Shown piece after piece: positions 9,685-18,912 of a stretch of DNA of 64,000 bases (the stretch's first letter is position 1; every line of letters begins with the position of its first letter). The notes under the pieces are model-generated. The model was not told the origin of the DNA. It saw nothing but the letters and a program-made list of their open reading frames with translations, and made no database searches. Position numbers and translations under genes: made by a program. This DNA is from an uncultured Clostridia bacterium (GTDB lineage Bacteria; Bacillota; Clostridia; Lachnospirales; CAG-274), in NCBI GenBank assembly GCA_947589665.1, contig CANQBJ010000003.1, forward strand, positions 1 to 64,000, read 5' to 3'.

Positions 9685-9955
9685 AAATTTTTGTTTATAT
9701 GAATAGGTTCGACCTCTCAGTCAGCCCCGTTCACAGCTATTTTTATATAAGCTTTTGCCGCGGCTGACAGCTCCCCTTGCGAAGGGGAGCTTTAGGTTTA
9801 TTCCTTTCAAAGCCGCTTATTTACTTAGAAAAACAACAATTAAGCTGCTGTCACAGCCTTGCGGTAAATAACCTCCCCTAGCGTTAGCGTCGGAGGGGAG
9901 GGGGACCATGCGTAGCATGGTGGAAGGGTCGCTTTACTAACATAAACAAAAATTT
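9685..9955. repeat. MITE-like intergenic element, copy 1
   Basis: 271 bp bounded by the inverted repeat AAATTTTTGTTTA (9685-9697) and TAAACAAAAATTT (9943-9955). Inside: CGACCTCTC near the left end paired with GAAGGGTCG near the right end, GTCAGCC/GGCTGAC, a CTCCCCTT/AAGGGGAG hairpin, a CCTCCCC/GGGGAGG hairpin and a small CCATGC-GTA-GCATGG hairpin. No ORF is present. Copies 2 and 3 are at 23234-23566 and 31453-31713. The 13-mer AGGGACTGTCGCA is found on both sides (9670-9682 and 9969-9981). With its flanks this accounts for the gene-free stretch 9591-10026. Confidence 0.85.
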
Positions 9956-9968
9956 ATCATAATATAAC

Positions 9969-10017
9969 AGGGACTGTCGCAATAGTTTTTTTATATTGCG
10001 ACAGTCCCTATTTTTTT
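9969..10017 (+). terminator. strong Rho-independent terminator
   Basis: 16-bp perfect arms AGGGACTGTCGCAATA and its complement (9969-9984, 9994-10009) with an eight-base T-run on the + strand. It ends transcription of the 8541 lipoprotein gene after readthrough of repeat copy 1. Confidence 0.85.
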
Positions 10018-10026
10018 ATGCAGCGA

Positions 10027-11256
10027 TTATATTGTATAGAACTTTATTTCGCCTTTGTCGATAAGTTTCTGAGTAGATTCCTTGGCAGTTATAACATTAT
10101 TTTTATTATCTGTAAATGTTATTTTGTATTCATCATCAAATACACATTCTGCTACTCCCTCGCTTATTATCTTTGCAGTACCCTTAGTAATAATATCCTT
10201 GCCGTTTGACTCTATGATCTGATAGTCAAATGATGTTGCGGTAAGCTTACTTATTACAAGAGTTTTGGCTGATGAAGAAGAGCCGCTTGAATAGTTACCT
10301 TCCTTAAAGGTAGTAAGAGAGGCTGCCGGAGCGTTTTTATCCTCCTGCTTATATACTGCCTTGCCGCTTGGTATCTGTAAGCCCTTAGCCTCGTTAATAG
10401 TTATTTCATCACCGTCGATATGGAACTTGACTATATCAAGATCGGTAGCATTATATGTAGCATCATTGCCGTTTACAGAGGCATGGCCCTGTGCCTTTAC
10501 GTTTCCCTCTGCATCAGCTAAGCTGAAATCAAAGGCAATATCAGTTGAATTGGAAACAGTAAGTGTAACGGGGTCGTCGGCATTTGATGTTGCCGTAGGC
10601 TGAAGTATGAAATTGCCGTCATACCATGAGTTTACATAAATGCTTGTCTTAACATCAGACGCTTCCTTTAAATAAATAGCCTTGCCGCTTGGCACCTGAA
10701 GTCCCTTTGCCTCGTCTATTGTAACGGTATCACCGCTTAAAGTAAATTTTATTATATCCAGCTCTGTAGCAGAATAGGTAGCCTCGGCTCCGTTTACAGT
10801 TGCCTTGCCGCTTAATTTAGTGGCGCCGTTTGAGTCCAGAAGGCTGAAATCAAAGCTGTCTGCCGCTGCATTAGTTATAACAAGGGTCTTTGGATCCTCG
10901 GCATTTGTAGTATTAGTAGTCTGAAGAGCAAATCTTCCGCTTGTCCATTTTTCCTGAACGGGAGCGGCAGTGTTATTAACAGGTGCTGTTGTAGGCATAC
11001 TTATTGAGGCTGTCTTTGTATTTGCATCATAGTCTACCTTTGCGCCTAGGTTTTCTGTTACTGATCTTAAGGGTACATATGTAGTGCCGTTGTAAAGCAG
11101 TGTTTCAGATGCTGAGGGCTGTCCGTTCACTATAAGCTTTACTCTGTTGAAAAATGCTTCAATATTCTGTCCGCCCTCGGCATAAGAAAGTATAGGAGCG
11201 ACAATAAGCGCCGCTGTTACTGCGCCGGCTATAAAGCTTTTAAATGCTTTTTTCAT
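10027..11256 (-). CDS. secreted stalk-domain (copper amine oxidase N-like) protein with internal repeats
   Basis: The ATG at 11256 is preceded by GAGGAGG; an upstream in-frame ATG lacks a site. Signal peptide of about 26 residues (APILSYA). Residues 37-90 are the 'copper amine oxidase N-terminal' stalk domain (LIVNGQ...YVPLRSVTENLGAKVDYD), which in Clostridia is a wall-associated module, not an enzyme. Then come two clear repeats of about 95 residues, each starting W..G.F.LQ and ending GLQ(V/I)PSGKA(I/V)Y, and a third degenerate repeat to the C-terminus. It follows uxaC by 59 bp but a terminator lies between. Probably a cell-surface or matrix protein; ligand unknown. Confidence 0.75.
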   Translation of the reverse strand: MKKAFKSFIAGAVTAALIVAPILSYAEGGQNIEAFFNRVKLIVNGQPSASETLLYNGTTYVPLRSVTENLGAKVDYDANTKTASISMPTTAPVNNTAAPVQEKWTSGRFALQTTNTTNAEDPKTLVITNAAADSFDFSLLDSNGATKLSGKATVNGAEATYSATELDIIKFTLSGDTVTIDEAKGLQVPSGKAIYLKEASDVKTSIYVNSWYDGNFILQPTATSNADDPVTLTVSNSTDIAFDFSLADAEGNVKAQGHASVNGNDATYNATDLDIVKFHIDGDEITINEAKGLQIPSGKAVYKQEDKNAPAASLTTFKEGNYSSGSSSSAKTLVISKLTATSFDYQIIESNGKDIITKGTAKIISEGVAECVFDDEYKITFTDNKNNVITAKESTQKLIDKGEIKFYTI

Positions 11257-11271
11257 AATTTTCCTCCTCTC

Positions 11272-11301
11272 AAAAAAAGTGGGGCAGAGGATATCTGCCC
11301 C
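11272..11301 (-). terminator. terminator of the uxa operon
   Basis: GGGGCAGA / TCTGCCCC arms (11281-11301) followed on the minus strand by seven T. It lies between uxaC and the stalk-domain gene. Confidence 0.8.
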
Positions 11302-11315
11302 AAAAATATTAATGA

Positions 11316-12713
11316 TCAAAGTCTGAAATATTTAGCTGCATTGTTGTAGCATATATCGGCTACAAGCTTGCCTGCAAATTCTATATCGTTGGCATATTCG
11401 CCGTCCTCTATCCACTGACCGATTATATTGCAGAGTATTCTTCTGAAATATTCGTGTCTTGGATATGAAAGGAAGCTTCTGGAGTCTGTAAGCATACCTA
11501 CGAACTTGCCGAGAACACCTAAGTTACCGAGAGCCTTTATCTGTGCCTCCATACCGTCCTTGTTGTCATTGAACCACCAAGCAGTACCAAACTGTATCTT
11601 GGAAGCGGCCTCTGTGCCCTGGAAACAGCCGAGTATTGTACCGAATACCTGATTGTCGGCAGGATTGCCTGCAAATAACAATGTCTTAGGAAGGGCATTC
11701 TTGTAGTCAAGAGCGTCTAAGAGATTAGTAAGACCTTCAACTGTTGACCAGTCTGAGATACAGTCAAAGCCTGTATCGGGACCCATCTTCTCAAACATTC
11801 TTGTGTTGTTGTCTCTCTTAATGTTCATATGGATCTCCATAGCCCAATCTCTCTTGTGGTATTCCTCGCCTAAGAAGAGCATAAGCGCCGTTCTGTACTT
11901 TTCGCCTTCGTCCTTTGTAGGAGCATTGCCTGAAATAGCCTTAGCAAGTATAGCGTCTATTTCAGATTCGGAAGCCTTGTTGAAAGGTACATAAGTGAAT
12001 GCATGATCAGATGCACGGCAGCCTAATTCCTCAAATAATGCCATTCTCTTCAGAAGGACTTCCTTAAGGTCTGCAAATGTCTTTATTTCCTTGCCGCCGA
12101 CTTCACCGAGAGTCTTAATATACTCTGCAAATGTAGGAGCGTCGATGTTAAGCGCCTTGTCGGGTCTCCAAGCGGGATATACCTTAAATCTTGTTTCTTC
12201 TGCCGCTAATTTCTTATGCCACTCCAGTGAATCCGCAGGATCATCTGTAGTGTTTATAGCGTTTACGTTTGACTTAACAATAAGCTCTCTTACTCTGAAA
12301 TCAGGCTTTGCAAGCATTTCGTTGATCTTATCGTGTATCTCAACTGCATTGTCCTTTGTAAGAGGCTCATATATGCCAAAGTATCTCTGCAGCTCAAGAT
12401 GTGTCCAATGGTATAAAGGATTGCCAATAGCGTACTGTATAGTCTCAGCCCATTTTACAAATTTGTTGAGCTTATCGGCATTCTTGCCTGTAATCTCTTC
12501 CTCTGGAACACCTAATGAACGCATTGCTCTCCACTTATAATGATCGCCGCCAAGCCATACATCTGAAATATCCTCGAAATTCTTGTTTTCATATATTTCC
12601 TGTGGATTAAGGTGGCAGTGGAAGTCATAAATAGGCTCGTCCTTTGCATACTTGTGGAATAATGTTCTTGCGGTTTCTGTCTTTAATAAAAAGTTTTCAT
12701 CAATAAAACCCAT
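11316..12713 (-). CDS. uxaC: uronate isomerase
   Basis: Converts D-galacturonate to D-tagaturonate and D-glucuronate to D-fructuronate in the cytoplasm, first step of hexuronate catabolism. The 465-residue product is full length. It shows the amidohydrolase-type metal motif FHCHLNP near residue 35, the WLGGDHYKWRAMR segment and the C-terminal SYPRHEYFRR element of UxaC. ATG at 12713 follows TTGGAGG; a slightly longer frame exists but is not supported. Third gene of uxaB-uxaA-uxaC on the minus strand, 62 bp after uxaA, with a terminator behind it. Confidence 0.95.
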   Translation of the reverse strand: MGFIDENFLLKTETARTLFHKYAKDEPIYDFHCHLNPQEIYENKNFEDISDVWLGGDHYKWRAMRSLGVPEEEITGKNADKLNKFVKWAETIQYAIGNPLYHWTHLELQRYFGIYEPLTKDNAVEIHDKINEMLAKPDFRVRELIVKSNVNAINTTDDPADSLEWHKKLAAEETRFKVYPAWRPDKALNIDAPTFAEYIKTLGEVGGKEIKTFADLKEVLLKRMALFEELGCRASDHAFTYVPFNKASESEIDAILAKAISGNAPTKDEGEKYRTALMLFLGEEYHKRDWAMEIHMNIKRDNNTRMFEKMGPDTGFDCISDWSTVEGLTNLLDALDYKNALPKTLLFAGNPADNQVFGTILGCFQGTEAASKIQFGTAWWFNDNKDGMEAQIKALGNLGVLGKFVGMLTDSRSFLSYPRHEYFRRILCNIIGQWIEDGEYANDIEFAGKLVADICYNNAAKYFRL

Positions 12714-12775
12714 GTTCAATTCCTCCAATCATTTTTATAATGTTTATTGTAACCGTTATTATTAAGTTTATAACA

Positions 12776-14248
12776 TCAGAGAGTTACACCGTTTTTGAAT
12801 ATAGCTATCTCTCTGTAGTCATTGATCTCGTTTTTGGTCTTTGCTCTGTCTGATGCAACATCGAGTATGAACTTAAAGAATTCCTCGGCATATTCGTCCA
12901 TCTTCTTGTCCTCAATAAGTCTGCCTGCATTCCAGTCTATCCAGTTTTTCTTTCTGTTGGCAAGGTCTGAATTGGTAGCGATCTTTATTGTAGGAACAGG
13001 TGAGCCTACGGGAGTACCTCTTCCCGTTGAGAAGAGTATTACATGACAGCCGCTTGCCATCATACCGCTTATAGCAACTATATCATTGCCGGGGCCCTGT
13101 AAAAGTGAAAGTCCGTCGGCTGTAGCCTTATCTCCGTAAAGGAGTACACCGTTTACATTTGAAGTACCGCCTTTCTGAGTACATCCAAGTGACTTGTCCT
13201 CAAGAGTGGTGATACCGCCTTTTTTATTGCCCGGTGAGGGATTCTCGCCTACAGGCTCGCCGTGGCTTATAAAGTATTCCTTGAAGTTGTTTACAAGGCT
13301 TACGGTCTTTTCAAAGGTTTCCTTGTCCTTGCATCTGTCCATAAGTATGGTTTCTGCGCCAAACATTTCGGGTACCTCTGAAAGCACGGTCTTGCCGCCG
13401 TTAGCAACCATGATATCGGATATCCTGCCTATAAGGGGATTAGCCGTAATGCCTGAAAGACCGTCTGAGCCGCCGCACTTAAGTCCTATAACAAGCTTAC
13501 TTACGGGGACCTCCTCCTGCTTGAACTGAGAAGCATACTCCACAAGCTGACCTATTACCTCAACAGCGTCCTCAACGTCGTTTTCATGCTCCTGACAGAT
13601 GAAGAACTTTACTCTTTCTTCATCATAGTCGCCTAAAATTTTCTTGAACTCGTCAACATTATTGTTTTCGCAGCCAAGACTTAATACAAGCACACCTGCT
13701 GCGTTTGGATGTCTTACCATACCTGCAAGGAGCTTTTGAGTATTTTCGTGATCCTCGCCAAGCTGAGAGCAGCCATAGGGGTGAACGAAATTATAAATGC
13801 CCTCGACCTTATCGCCGTATCTCTTGTTAGCCTCTTTTACAATGGCATTTGAAACACCGTTTACACAGCCTACTGTATTAACTATCCATATTTCGTTCCT
13901 GATACCGACTTCGCCGTTCTTTCTGACATAACCCATGAAGGTATCATGCCTTGTAACGGGGATGTCCTTGTGCTTTGGAGAATAGGTATACTCAAGTGTA
14001 GAGCTAAGGTTAGTCTTTACATTGTGAGAATGTACCCACTCGCCTGCCTTTATATCTCTTGTAGCGTGACCAATAGGGTAGCCGTATTTAATGATATTCT
14101 CATTTTCGGGAATATCTGTTATTGCCATTTTATGACCTCTGTCAATATTTTCAAGGGCAGTGACACCATATATTTCTTCACCCTTTGCAATATTATCTAT
14201 GGCAACAACAACATTGTCGTTATCGTTGATCTTGATATACTTTTCCAT
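12776..14248 (-). CDS. uxaA: altronate dehydratase
   Basis: Dehydrates D-altronate to 2-keto-3-deoxy-D-gluconate. The 490-residue protein contains both halves of the family: an N-terminal SAF domain (about residues 1-100, with the internal GEEIYGVTAL segment) and the large C-terminal dehydratase domain (GLKCGGSDGLSGITANP, CHVILFSTGRGTP with conserved Cys). ATG follows GAGGAGG. It sits 21 bp after uxaB, and its product feeds KdgK/KdgA, which are not in this window. Confidence 0.95.
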   Translation of the reverse strand: MEKYIKINDNDNVVVAIDNIAKGEEIYGVTALENIDRGHKMAITDIPENENIIKYGYPIGHATRDIKAGEWVHSHNVKTNLSSTLEYTYSPKHKDIPVTRHDTFMGYVRKNGEVGIRNEIWIVNTVGCVNGVSNAIVKEANKRYGDKVEGIYNFVHPYGCSQLGEDHENTQKLLAGMVRHPNAAGVLVLSLGCENNNVDEFKKILGDYDEERVKFFICQEHENDVEDAVEVIGQLVEYASQFKQEEVPVSKLVIGLKCGGSDGLSGITANPLIGRISDIMVANGGKTVLSEVPEMFGAETILMDRCKDKETFEKTVSLVNNFKEYFISHGEPVGENPSPGNKKGGITTLEDKSLGCTQKGGTSNVNGVLLYGDKATADGLSLLQGPGNDIVAISGMMASGCHVILFSTGRGTPVGSPVPTIKIATNSDLANRKKNWIDWNAGRLIEDKKMDEYAEEFFKFILDVASDRAKTKNEINDYREIAIFKNGVTL

Positions 14249-14269
14249 AATATCCTCCTCTTATACGGC

Positions 14270-15814
14270 TTAGCCTAAAACAGCCTTGACCTCAGATACA
14301 ACACCGTTGTTGAGAATGTTGTAGAGATGATCTGTTACGACTTCAGGGAAATTACTTAAGCCGCTGTTAAGGTCGGCGCCAAGCCAAAAGTCCTTGTTAG
14401 CGCATACCTTCTTAACTACCTCTGCGATCTGAGCCTTATCGGAGGCATCAACACCTGTCCATACATTCTTGTAGAACTCCAGCACCTCTGGGCTGTCCTT
14501 GACAGGATATTCCTCGCTGCCTCTGTGGCCTATAAGAGCGCCGTCCTTGATCTCGGTTCCCTTGTAGAATGCAAGATATGCCGCAAATGAGAATGTCAAT
14601 ATCTTAGGCAGCTTTCCGTTCTGAGCATAGTATTCCTGAATTGTATGGAGTACTCTTGCCTCAAACTTAGAAGTAGAGTTAAGAGAAATGTCCATAAGCT
14701 TATGCTTGATGAAAGGATTCTGGAATCTGTCAAATACAGCGTCGGCAAAGCCCTTTAAGTCATCGTGAGTAAGTTCGGGACTTTCGATAGCAGGAATGAT
14801 CTCATCATCAAGAGCCTTTACAAGATAATCATAGTACATCTTATCTGCCATCATTTCGCCTACTAAGTTATGACCTGAAAGATAAGCCGCAAGCACTGAA
14901 CAGGTATGTGCGCCGTTGAGTATTCTTACCTTACGCTTCTTATAAGGCTTAACATCGGGAGTAAATATTACCTTTAAGCCGGCTGACGGGAAGGGCAGTT
15001 CCTTCTCAAGCTCAGCAGGACCTTCTATTACCCATGTGTGGAATATCTCGCTTGTATCGATAGCATTGTCCTCATATCCGAATTCCTCGCAAAGCTCCTT
15101 AGCCTCGTCACGAGGATAGCCTGTAACTATTCTGTCTACAAGTGTGCTTGTAAATACGCAGGCATTTTCTATCCAGTCGATGAAGTCTGCGCCTAAGTTC
15201 CAATTCTCTGCGTGCTTAAGAACATATTTCTTCAATGTCTTGCCGTTGTCATCTATAAGCTCACAGGGGATAAATACAAGACCCTTGCTCTTGTCACCGT
15301 CAAATGCCTTAAATCTCTTGTATAAGAAATTAGTTACCTTAGCGGGGAAGGAATCCTGTGGCTCACTGTCTGTCATAGGCTCGTCCTTCCAGGAAATACC
15401 TGCCTCTGTAGTGTTTGATACAACAAATCTTAACTCGGGATTTGATGCACAGGCATTGTATGTGTCAAGGTCAACGTAAGGATTGATACATCTCTTTACG
15501 CAAGTGATAAGTCTTTTGTCTGAAACCTTTTGTCCGTCCTCACGACCTCTTGCTATAAGAGTATAAAGACCCTCCTGCTCGTTAAGTATATTTCTTAAAA
15601 AGTCACCGCCGGGAATAGGCTGAATAAGAGTGATACCGCCCTTGAATAAGCCCTGAGCATTTATTTCGTCAAACATATAGTCAACGAAAGCTCTGAGGAA
15701 ATTGCCTTCGCCAAACTGTATTATTCTCTCGGGAAGCTCCTCTTTTGTGCCGATCTTCAGATCGTCATTGAACTTAAAGCCATTTGTTAAAAGTTTTCTG
15801 CTTAATTTTTCCAT
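14270..15814 (-). CDS. uxaB: tagaturonate reductase (altronate oxidoreductase)
   Basis: NADH-dependent reduction of D-tagaturonate to D-altronate. The N-terminal Rossmann domain starts RIIQFGEGNFLRAFVDY, a mannitol dehydrogenase/UxaB signature; the central KRKVRILNGAHT motif carries the family's catalytic Lys/Asn/His region. 514 residues, slightly longer than E. coli UxaB. ATG at 15814 follows CGGAGG. First gene of the operon, giving the order reductase-dehydratase-isomerase. UxuB-type mannonate enzymes are the main alternative, but pairing with UxaA favours UxaB. Confidence 0.92.
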   Translation of the reverse strand: MEKLSRKLLTNGFKFNDDLKIGTKEELPERIIQFGEGNFLRAFVDYMFDEINAQGLFKGGITLIQPIPGGDFLRNILNEQEGLYTLIARGREDGQKVSDKRLITCVKRCINPYVDLDTYNACASNPELRFVVSNTTEAGISWKDEPMTDSEPQDSFPAKVTNFLYKRFKAFDGDKSKGLVFIPCELIDDNGKTLKKYVLKHAENWNLGADFIDWIENACVFTSTLVDRIVTGYPRDEAKELCEEFGYEDNAIDTSEIFHTWVIEGPAELEKELPFPSAGLKVIFTPDVKPYKKRKVRILNGAHTCSVLAAYLSGHNLVGEMMADKMYYDYLVKALDDEIIPAIESPELTHDDLKGFADAVFDRFQNPFIKHKLMDISLNSTSKFEARVLHTIQEYYAQNGKLPKILTFSFAAYLAFYKGTEIKDGALIGHRGSEEYPVKDSPEVLEFYKNVWTGVDASDKAQIAEVVKKVCANKDFWLGADLNSGLSNFPEVVTDHLYNILNNGVVSEVKAVLG

Positions 15815-15865
15815 GGGAAATACCTCCGTTTTTGTATAATTTATTCAGTATAATTACCTAATAAT

Positions 15866-15894
15866 ATAATACTATAAAATCGGCGGTAAATCAA
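15866..15894 (-). promoter_or_regulatory. likely promoter of the uxaBAC operon
   Basis: On the minus strand TTGATT (15889-15894), 17 bp, TATTAT (15866-15871), about 50 bp before uxaB. No clear operator palindrome was found. Confidence 0.5.
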
Positions 15895-16032
15895 TATTAA
15901 CTTTACATATTTTACAAAAATATTAAAAGCACATTTCAGTAAATGAACATTTTTACCAAAAAAAGATAGCAGGCTTTGGTAAAAGCCGTCGGTTATGAGT
16001 ATGTAGCGGAAGCAGAGTACGAATATCCTTGA

Positions 16033-17655
16033 CTAAAAAATATCGTTTAGGATATTAATAGCGGTATTCTGAGCTGTTATACCGTCAGCACCCTTGCCAG
16101 TCATTTCCAAAGCAAAAAAGAAAGTCCTGTCGGGAAACTCTGCAGCACCTACAAACCAGCCCCGCACATTCTGTCCCCAAACATTTCCCGTACCTGTTTT
16201 GCCATAAACATTATCGGAAAGACGTATGGAATCCAATACAGCCGTTACGTTTTTTTCATCGAATCCAAAGGAATTATTGTACACATTTCTTATAAAATCC
16301 GCCTGTTCCAGCGGCGATATTTCAAGGGAATTTTCAAGCCAATAAGCCTTTTTGCTCCAGCCGGTGTTTTGGTTGCCGTAGCCTGTTTTTGCAAGAAATT
16401 TATGCCTTTCTTCATTGCTTATAAAACTGTCTATCCTTTGAAAATACCAGTTGACGCTGTATTGCATCGCAGAAAACAAATCGTGAGAACGATCCCATTC
16501 CGCAAAAGGATTTTCCACTCCGTCCCATTCAAAAGTGCTGCTGTCGGCAGAAATAACATTGTTTTCAAGCCCGTTAAGAGTAAGGGCTATTTTGTATGTG
16601 GAATCAGGAGAGCTTCGCTTTACCGCTTCGTCGGTGTTGTATATGTAATAATGACTGTAGGAACTGTCAAATAGCACAAAGCAGCCATTCTTATCCCTGA
16701 AATAACTGTCAAGTTCAAGAGTACTGAAGTTATCGGGAAGTGTAATACGGCTGAATACACCGGCATTTGTATTTATTTGTATTCCTGCACAAATTAAAAC
16801 CGCAGACAATATAAATACGGATACTTTAGCCGACACAGAGGTCTTTTTTACAGGCTGTGCTATGGTCTCAAGGCGTTTTCTGAGTTTTTTGAAATCCGAA
16901 AAATGTTCTGCCATCGACATACATCTGCATTCTGCTGAATAAAGCAAAGCCTTGCCGTAACCGTTGCTGTCACCGTTTTTCCTTATTACACACATATCAC
17001 AGTAAAGCTCCATATCAAGCCGAAAAAGATTTGCCATAATGTACACAAGAGGATTGAACCAGTAAAGAGCGGACACTATATTAAGAATAATATTTATAAA
17101 AGCGTCTCTGTGTTTATGATGATAAAGCTCGTGCAGAAATATGAATTCTGATTCCTGATTGCTATATTCTCTTTCGGGAATAATAACTATGCGATTTAAA
17201 ATGCCAAAGGATATGGGTGACTTTATATTAGTCGCTGTATAGAGATGCGCTTTCACATTTAGCTCAGCGCAGAGATTTTCAAACTGTTCATTATATACAG
17301 GCGTTTTTTCCATATGTATCAGCATCAACATGGCAAAAAGAAGCATAATAATTCCTATAAGCACTCCTGCAATCCATATATAATATACAAAATCAAGGCT
17401 GTATGAGGATATATAAAAATCCGTATCAGCTGCAACATTTAATATACCAGAAGCTGCTATGTGACTGTAGTTTGCAGTATATGACAGCACAGATATATTC
17501 ATATCCGGCAGGAAAACCGCTGCCATAAGAATAAGGCACATTATCCATACAATCCTGCTATATCCCGGCGGAATATGGAAAAAATGCCTTATCGCTATAA
17601 TAACCGTTATACATAGTGAAATGACAGCATTTGACATTATAATGTGATATATCAT
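16033..17655 (-). CDS. blaR1: BlaR1-type beta-lactam sensor/signal transducer protease
   Basis: Membrane metalloprotease that senses beta-lactams and triggers removal of BlaI. N-terminal half (1-300) holds transmembrane segments and the gluzincin motif HELYH (His175, Glu176, His179) of peptidase M56. The C-terminal sensor (about 310-540) is a class D beta-lactamase-like domain with all motifs: S-T-Y-K (Ser352-Lys355), S-V-N (400-402), YGN (426-428) and KTG (486-488). It overlaps blaI by one base. The order on the minus strand is beta-lactamase, blaI, blaR1. Confidence 0.93.
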   Translation of the reverse strand: MIYHIIMSNAVISLCITVIIAIRHFFHIPPGYSRIVWIMCLILMAAVFLPDMNISVLSYTANYSHIAASGILNVAADTDFYISSYSLDFVYYIWIAGVLIGIIMLLFAMLMLIHMEKTPVYNEQFENLCAELNVKAHLYTATNIKSPISFGILNRIVIIPEREYSNQESEFIFLHELYHHKHRDAFINIILNIVSALYWFNPLVYIMANLFRLDMELYCDMCVIRKNGDSNGYGKALLYSAECRCMSMAEHFSDFKKLRKRLETIAQPVKKTSVSAKVSVFILSAVLICAGIQINTNAGVFSRITLPDNFSTLELDSYFRDKNGCFVLFDSSYSHYYIYNTDEAVKRSSPDSTYKIALTLNGLENNVISADSSTFEWDGVENPFAEWDRSHDLFSAMQYSVNWYFQRIDSFISNEERHKFLAKTGYGNQNTGWSKKAYWLENSLEISPLEQADFIRNVYNNSFGFDEKNVTAVLDSIRLSDNVYGKTGTGNVWGQNVRGWFVGAAEFPDRTFFFALEMTGKGADGITAQNTAINILNDIF

Positions 17656-18020
17656 TACTTCTCCCTTTCATCAAGCATTTCTCTGAGCTTTGCCATATCT
17701 TCATCGGATATTATATCGGCATCTATAAAGCTCATAACCATTTTGCTTACTGCTCCGTCATAAAAGCGGCGTACAAAGGACCTGCTCTCGGAAACAATAT
17801 AATCCTCCTTTAAGACAAGAGGAGAATATATATAAAGTCGCCCTGTTTTTGTGTGCTTTATGGCTCCTTTTTTTTCAAGCCGTGAAATGAGAGTATGTAC
17901 TGTGCGCATATTCCAGTTTTTTTTGCCGTTCATTTCTTCGACTATTTCGTTTGTACTTATGGGATTTTTTTCCCATATGACCTGCATTATTTCAAATTCT
18001 GCGTCCGTTATCCTTATCAC
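17655..18020 (-). CDS. blaI: BlaI/MecI-family repressor
   Basis: Winged-helix repressor (121 residues, normal for the family) with the BlaI signature ITDAEFEIMQVIWE at the N-terminus and RTVHTLISRLEKKGAI as recognition helix. GTG at 18020 has GAGGTG at proper spacing. A longer TTG-started frame to 18053 would begin inside the operator and is rejected. The repressor should bind the palindromes at 18034-18051 and 18913-18953 and be cleaved on BlaR1 signalling. Confidence 0.93.
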   Translation of the reverse strand: MIRITDAEFEIMQVIWEKNPISTNEIVEEMNGKKNWNMRTVHTLISRLEKKGAIKHTKTGRLYIYSPLVLKEDYIVSESRSFVRRFYDGAVSKMVMSFIDADIISDEDMAKLREMLDEREK

Positions 18021-18033
18021 ATTATTCACCTCT

Positions 18034-18081
18034 GTATTACATTTGTAATACAATTATACAGTTATTGTGATTTGTTGTCAA
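18034..18081 (-). promoter_or_regulatory. blaI-blaR1 promoter with BlaI operator
   Basis: Minus strand TTGACA (18076-18081), 17 bp, TATAAT (18053-18058). Directly downstream is the palindrome GTATTACATTTGTAATAC (18034-18051), with the TACA-N2-TGTA core of Bla/Mec operators and 8-bp perfect arms, covering the expected start site. The -35 lies within the last codons of the upstream beta-lactamase gene. Confidence 0.88.
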
Positions 18082-18886
18082 GCTGTGATGTGCGTTCGCT
18101 TATTATGCCGTATGCGGCTTCCTTTGCATCTGCGCCTGCTGTACTTATATTGCCGCCCTCAATATGAACGGCAAAATATATTTTGCTGCCCTCATATTCA
18201 TAAAAACCCGCATACCATGCAGAGTTATCCCTGCCTGTACCTGTTTTGCCGTAAATACCGTCTTTATCGCTTTGCATAACATTTTTTAGAATTGCAATAT
18301 CTGATTGGTCATAATCGGTTTTTCCTTCAAATATATCGGCTATTATGCGAGTCATTTCAACAGGCGATATTTCAAGAGAAGAGCCAAGCCAAAAGCCGTT
18401 TGTATCAGGCGTAGGAGCCTCTCCGCTGCCTTGCCACATACTTATATCTCTGTTGCCGTAGCCAAGCTTATCAATATCTTTTTGCATATTTTCCTGTCCT
18501 ACCTTGTCTATTACCTGTCTGAAATACCATACGCAGGATTCCCGAAACGCTTCCTCAAGATTCAGATCCTTTTCCCAGCTTTCAAAAGGATATTTTCCTC
18601 CGTTGTAGTGCATATGGGAGTTTTCCGACTCAATTACACCGTATCTGAGACCTTCCAGCACAGCAATAATTTTAAATGTGGAGTTTGGCGAAAATCTTGT
18701 ATTTGCCATTTCGCTGTTATATATCTCCATAGTATTGTCATCGGCATTATAGAATACGGCGCAGCCATTACGACTGCCAAAATATGTACTGTAATCTGCC
18801 TCTTTTATTTGCTCTCCCTTTCCTGCACAGGCTGTGACAAGAGAGAGTAAAACAAGTATTATGAGCATTATTTTTGATTTTTTCAT
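18062..18886 (-). CDS. class D (OXA-like) beta-lactamase, lipoprotein
   Basis: Serine beta-lactamase expected to hydrolyse penicillins, membrane-anchored on the outer face. ATG at 18886 follows AAGGAGTGA. Lipobox VTAC (Cys20). Motifs of class D in order: S-T-F-K (Ser69-Lys72), S-C-V (117-119), Y-G-N (143-145), FWLGSSLEIS (about 165), K-T-G (214-216). At 274 residues it is a normal length. The C-terminal domain of BlaR1 next door is a clear paralogue. Whether it is a true enzyme or a penicillin-binding sensor cannot be settled from sequence; presence of all motifs favours the enzyme. It resembles the clostridial class D group (CDD-like) rather than Gram-negative OXA enzymes. Confidence 0.88.
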   Translation of the reverse strand: MKKSKIMLIILVLLSLVTACAGKGEQIKEADYSTYFGSRNGCAVFYNADDNTMEIYNSEMANTRFSPNSTFKIIAVLEGLRYGVIESENSHMHYNGGKYPFESWEKDLNLEEAFRESCVWYFRQVIDKVGQENMQKDIDKLGYGNRDISMWQGSGEAPTPDTNGFWLGSSLEISPVEMTRIIADIFEGKTDYDQSDIAILKNVMQSDKDGIYGKTGTGRDNSAWYAGFYEYEGSKIYFAVHIEGGNISTAGADAKEAAYGIISERTSQLDNKSQ

Positions 18887-18912
18887 AAAATCACTCCTTA
18901 AAATTGATTTAA

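Noticed and set aside
9700-9720. tRNA T-loop-like GGTTCGACC in the repeat element
   Set aside because: No acceptor stem, D-arm or anticodon arm around it; copies 2 and 3 have AGTTCGACC and the sequence belongs to the element's own stem.
12091-12540. 149-codon ORF on the + strand inside uxaC
   Set aside because: Antisense shadow; uxaC covers the region with family motifs throughout.
18018-18053. Longer BlaI starting at a TTG at 18053
   Set aside because: That start lies within the operator and would add non-conserved residues; the GTG at 18020 has a proper GAGGTG.
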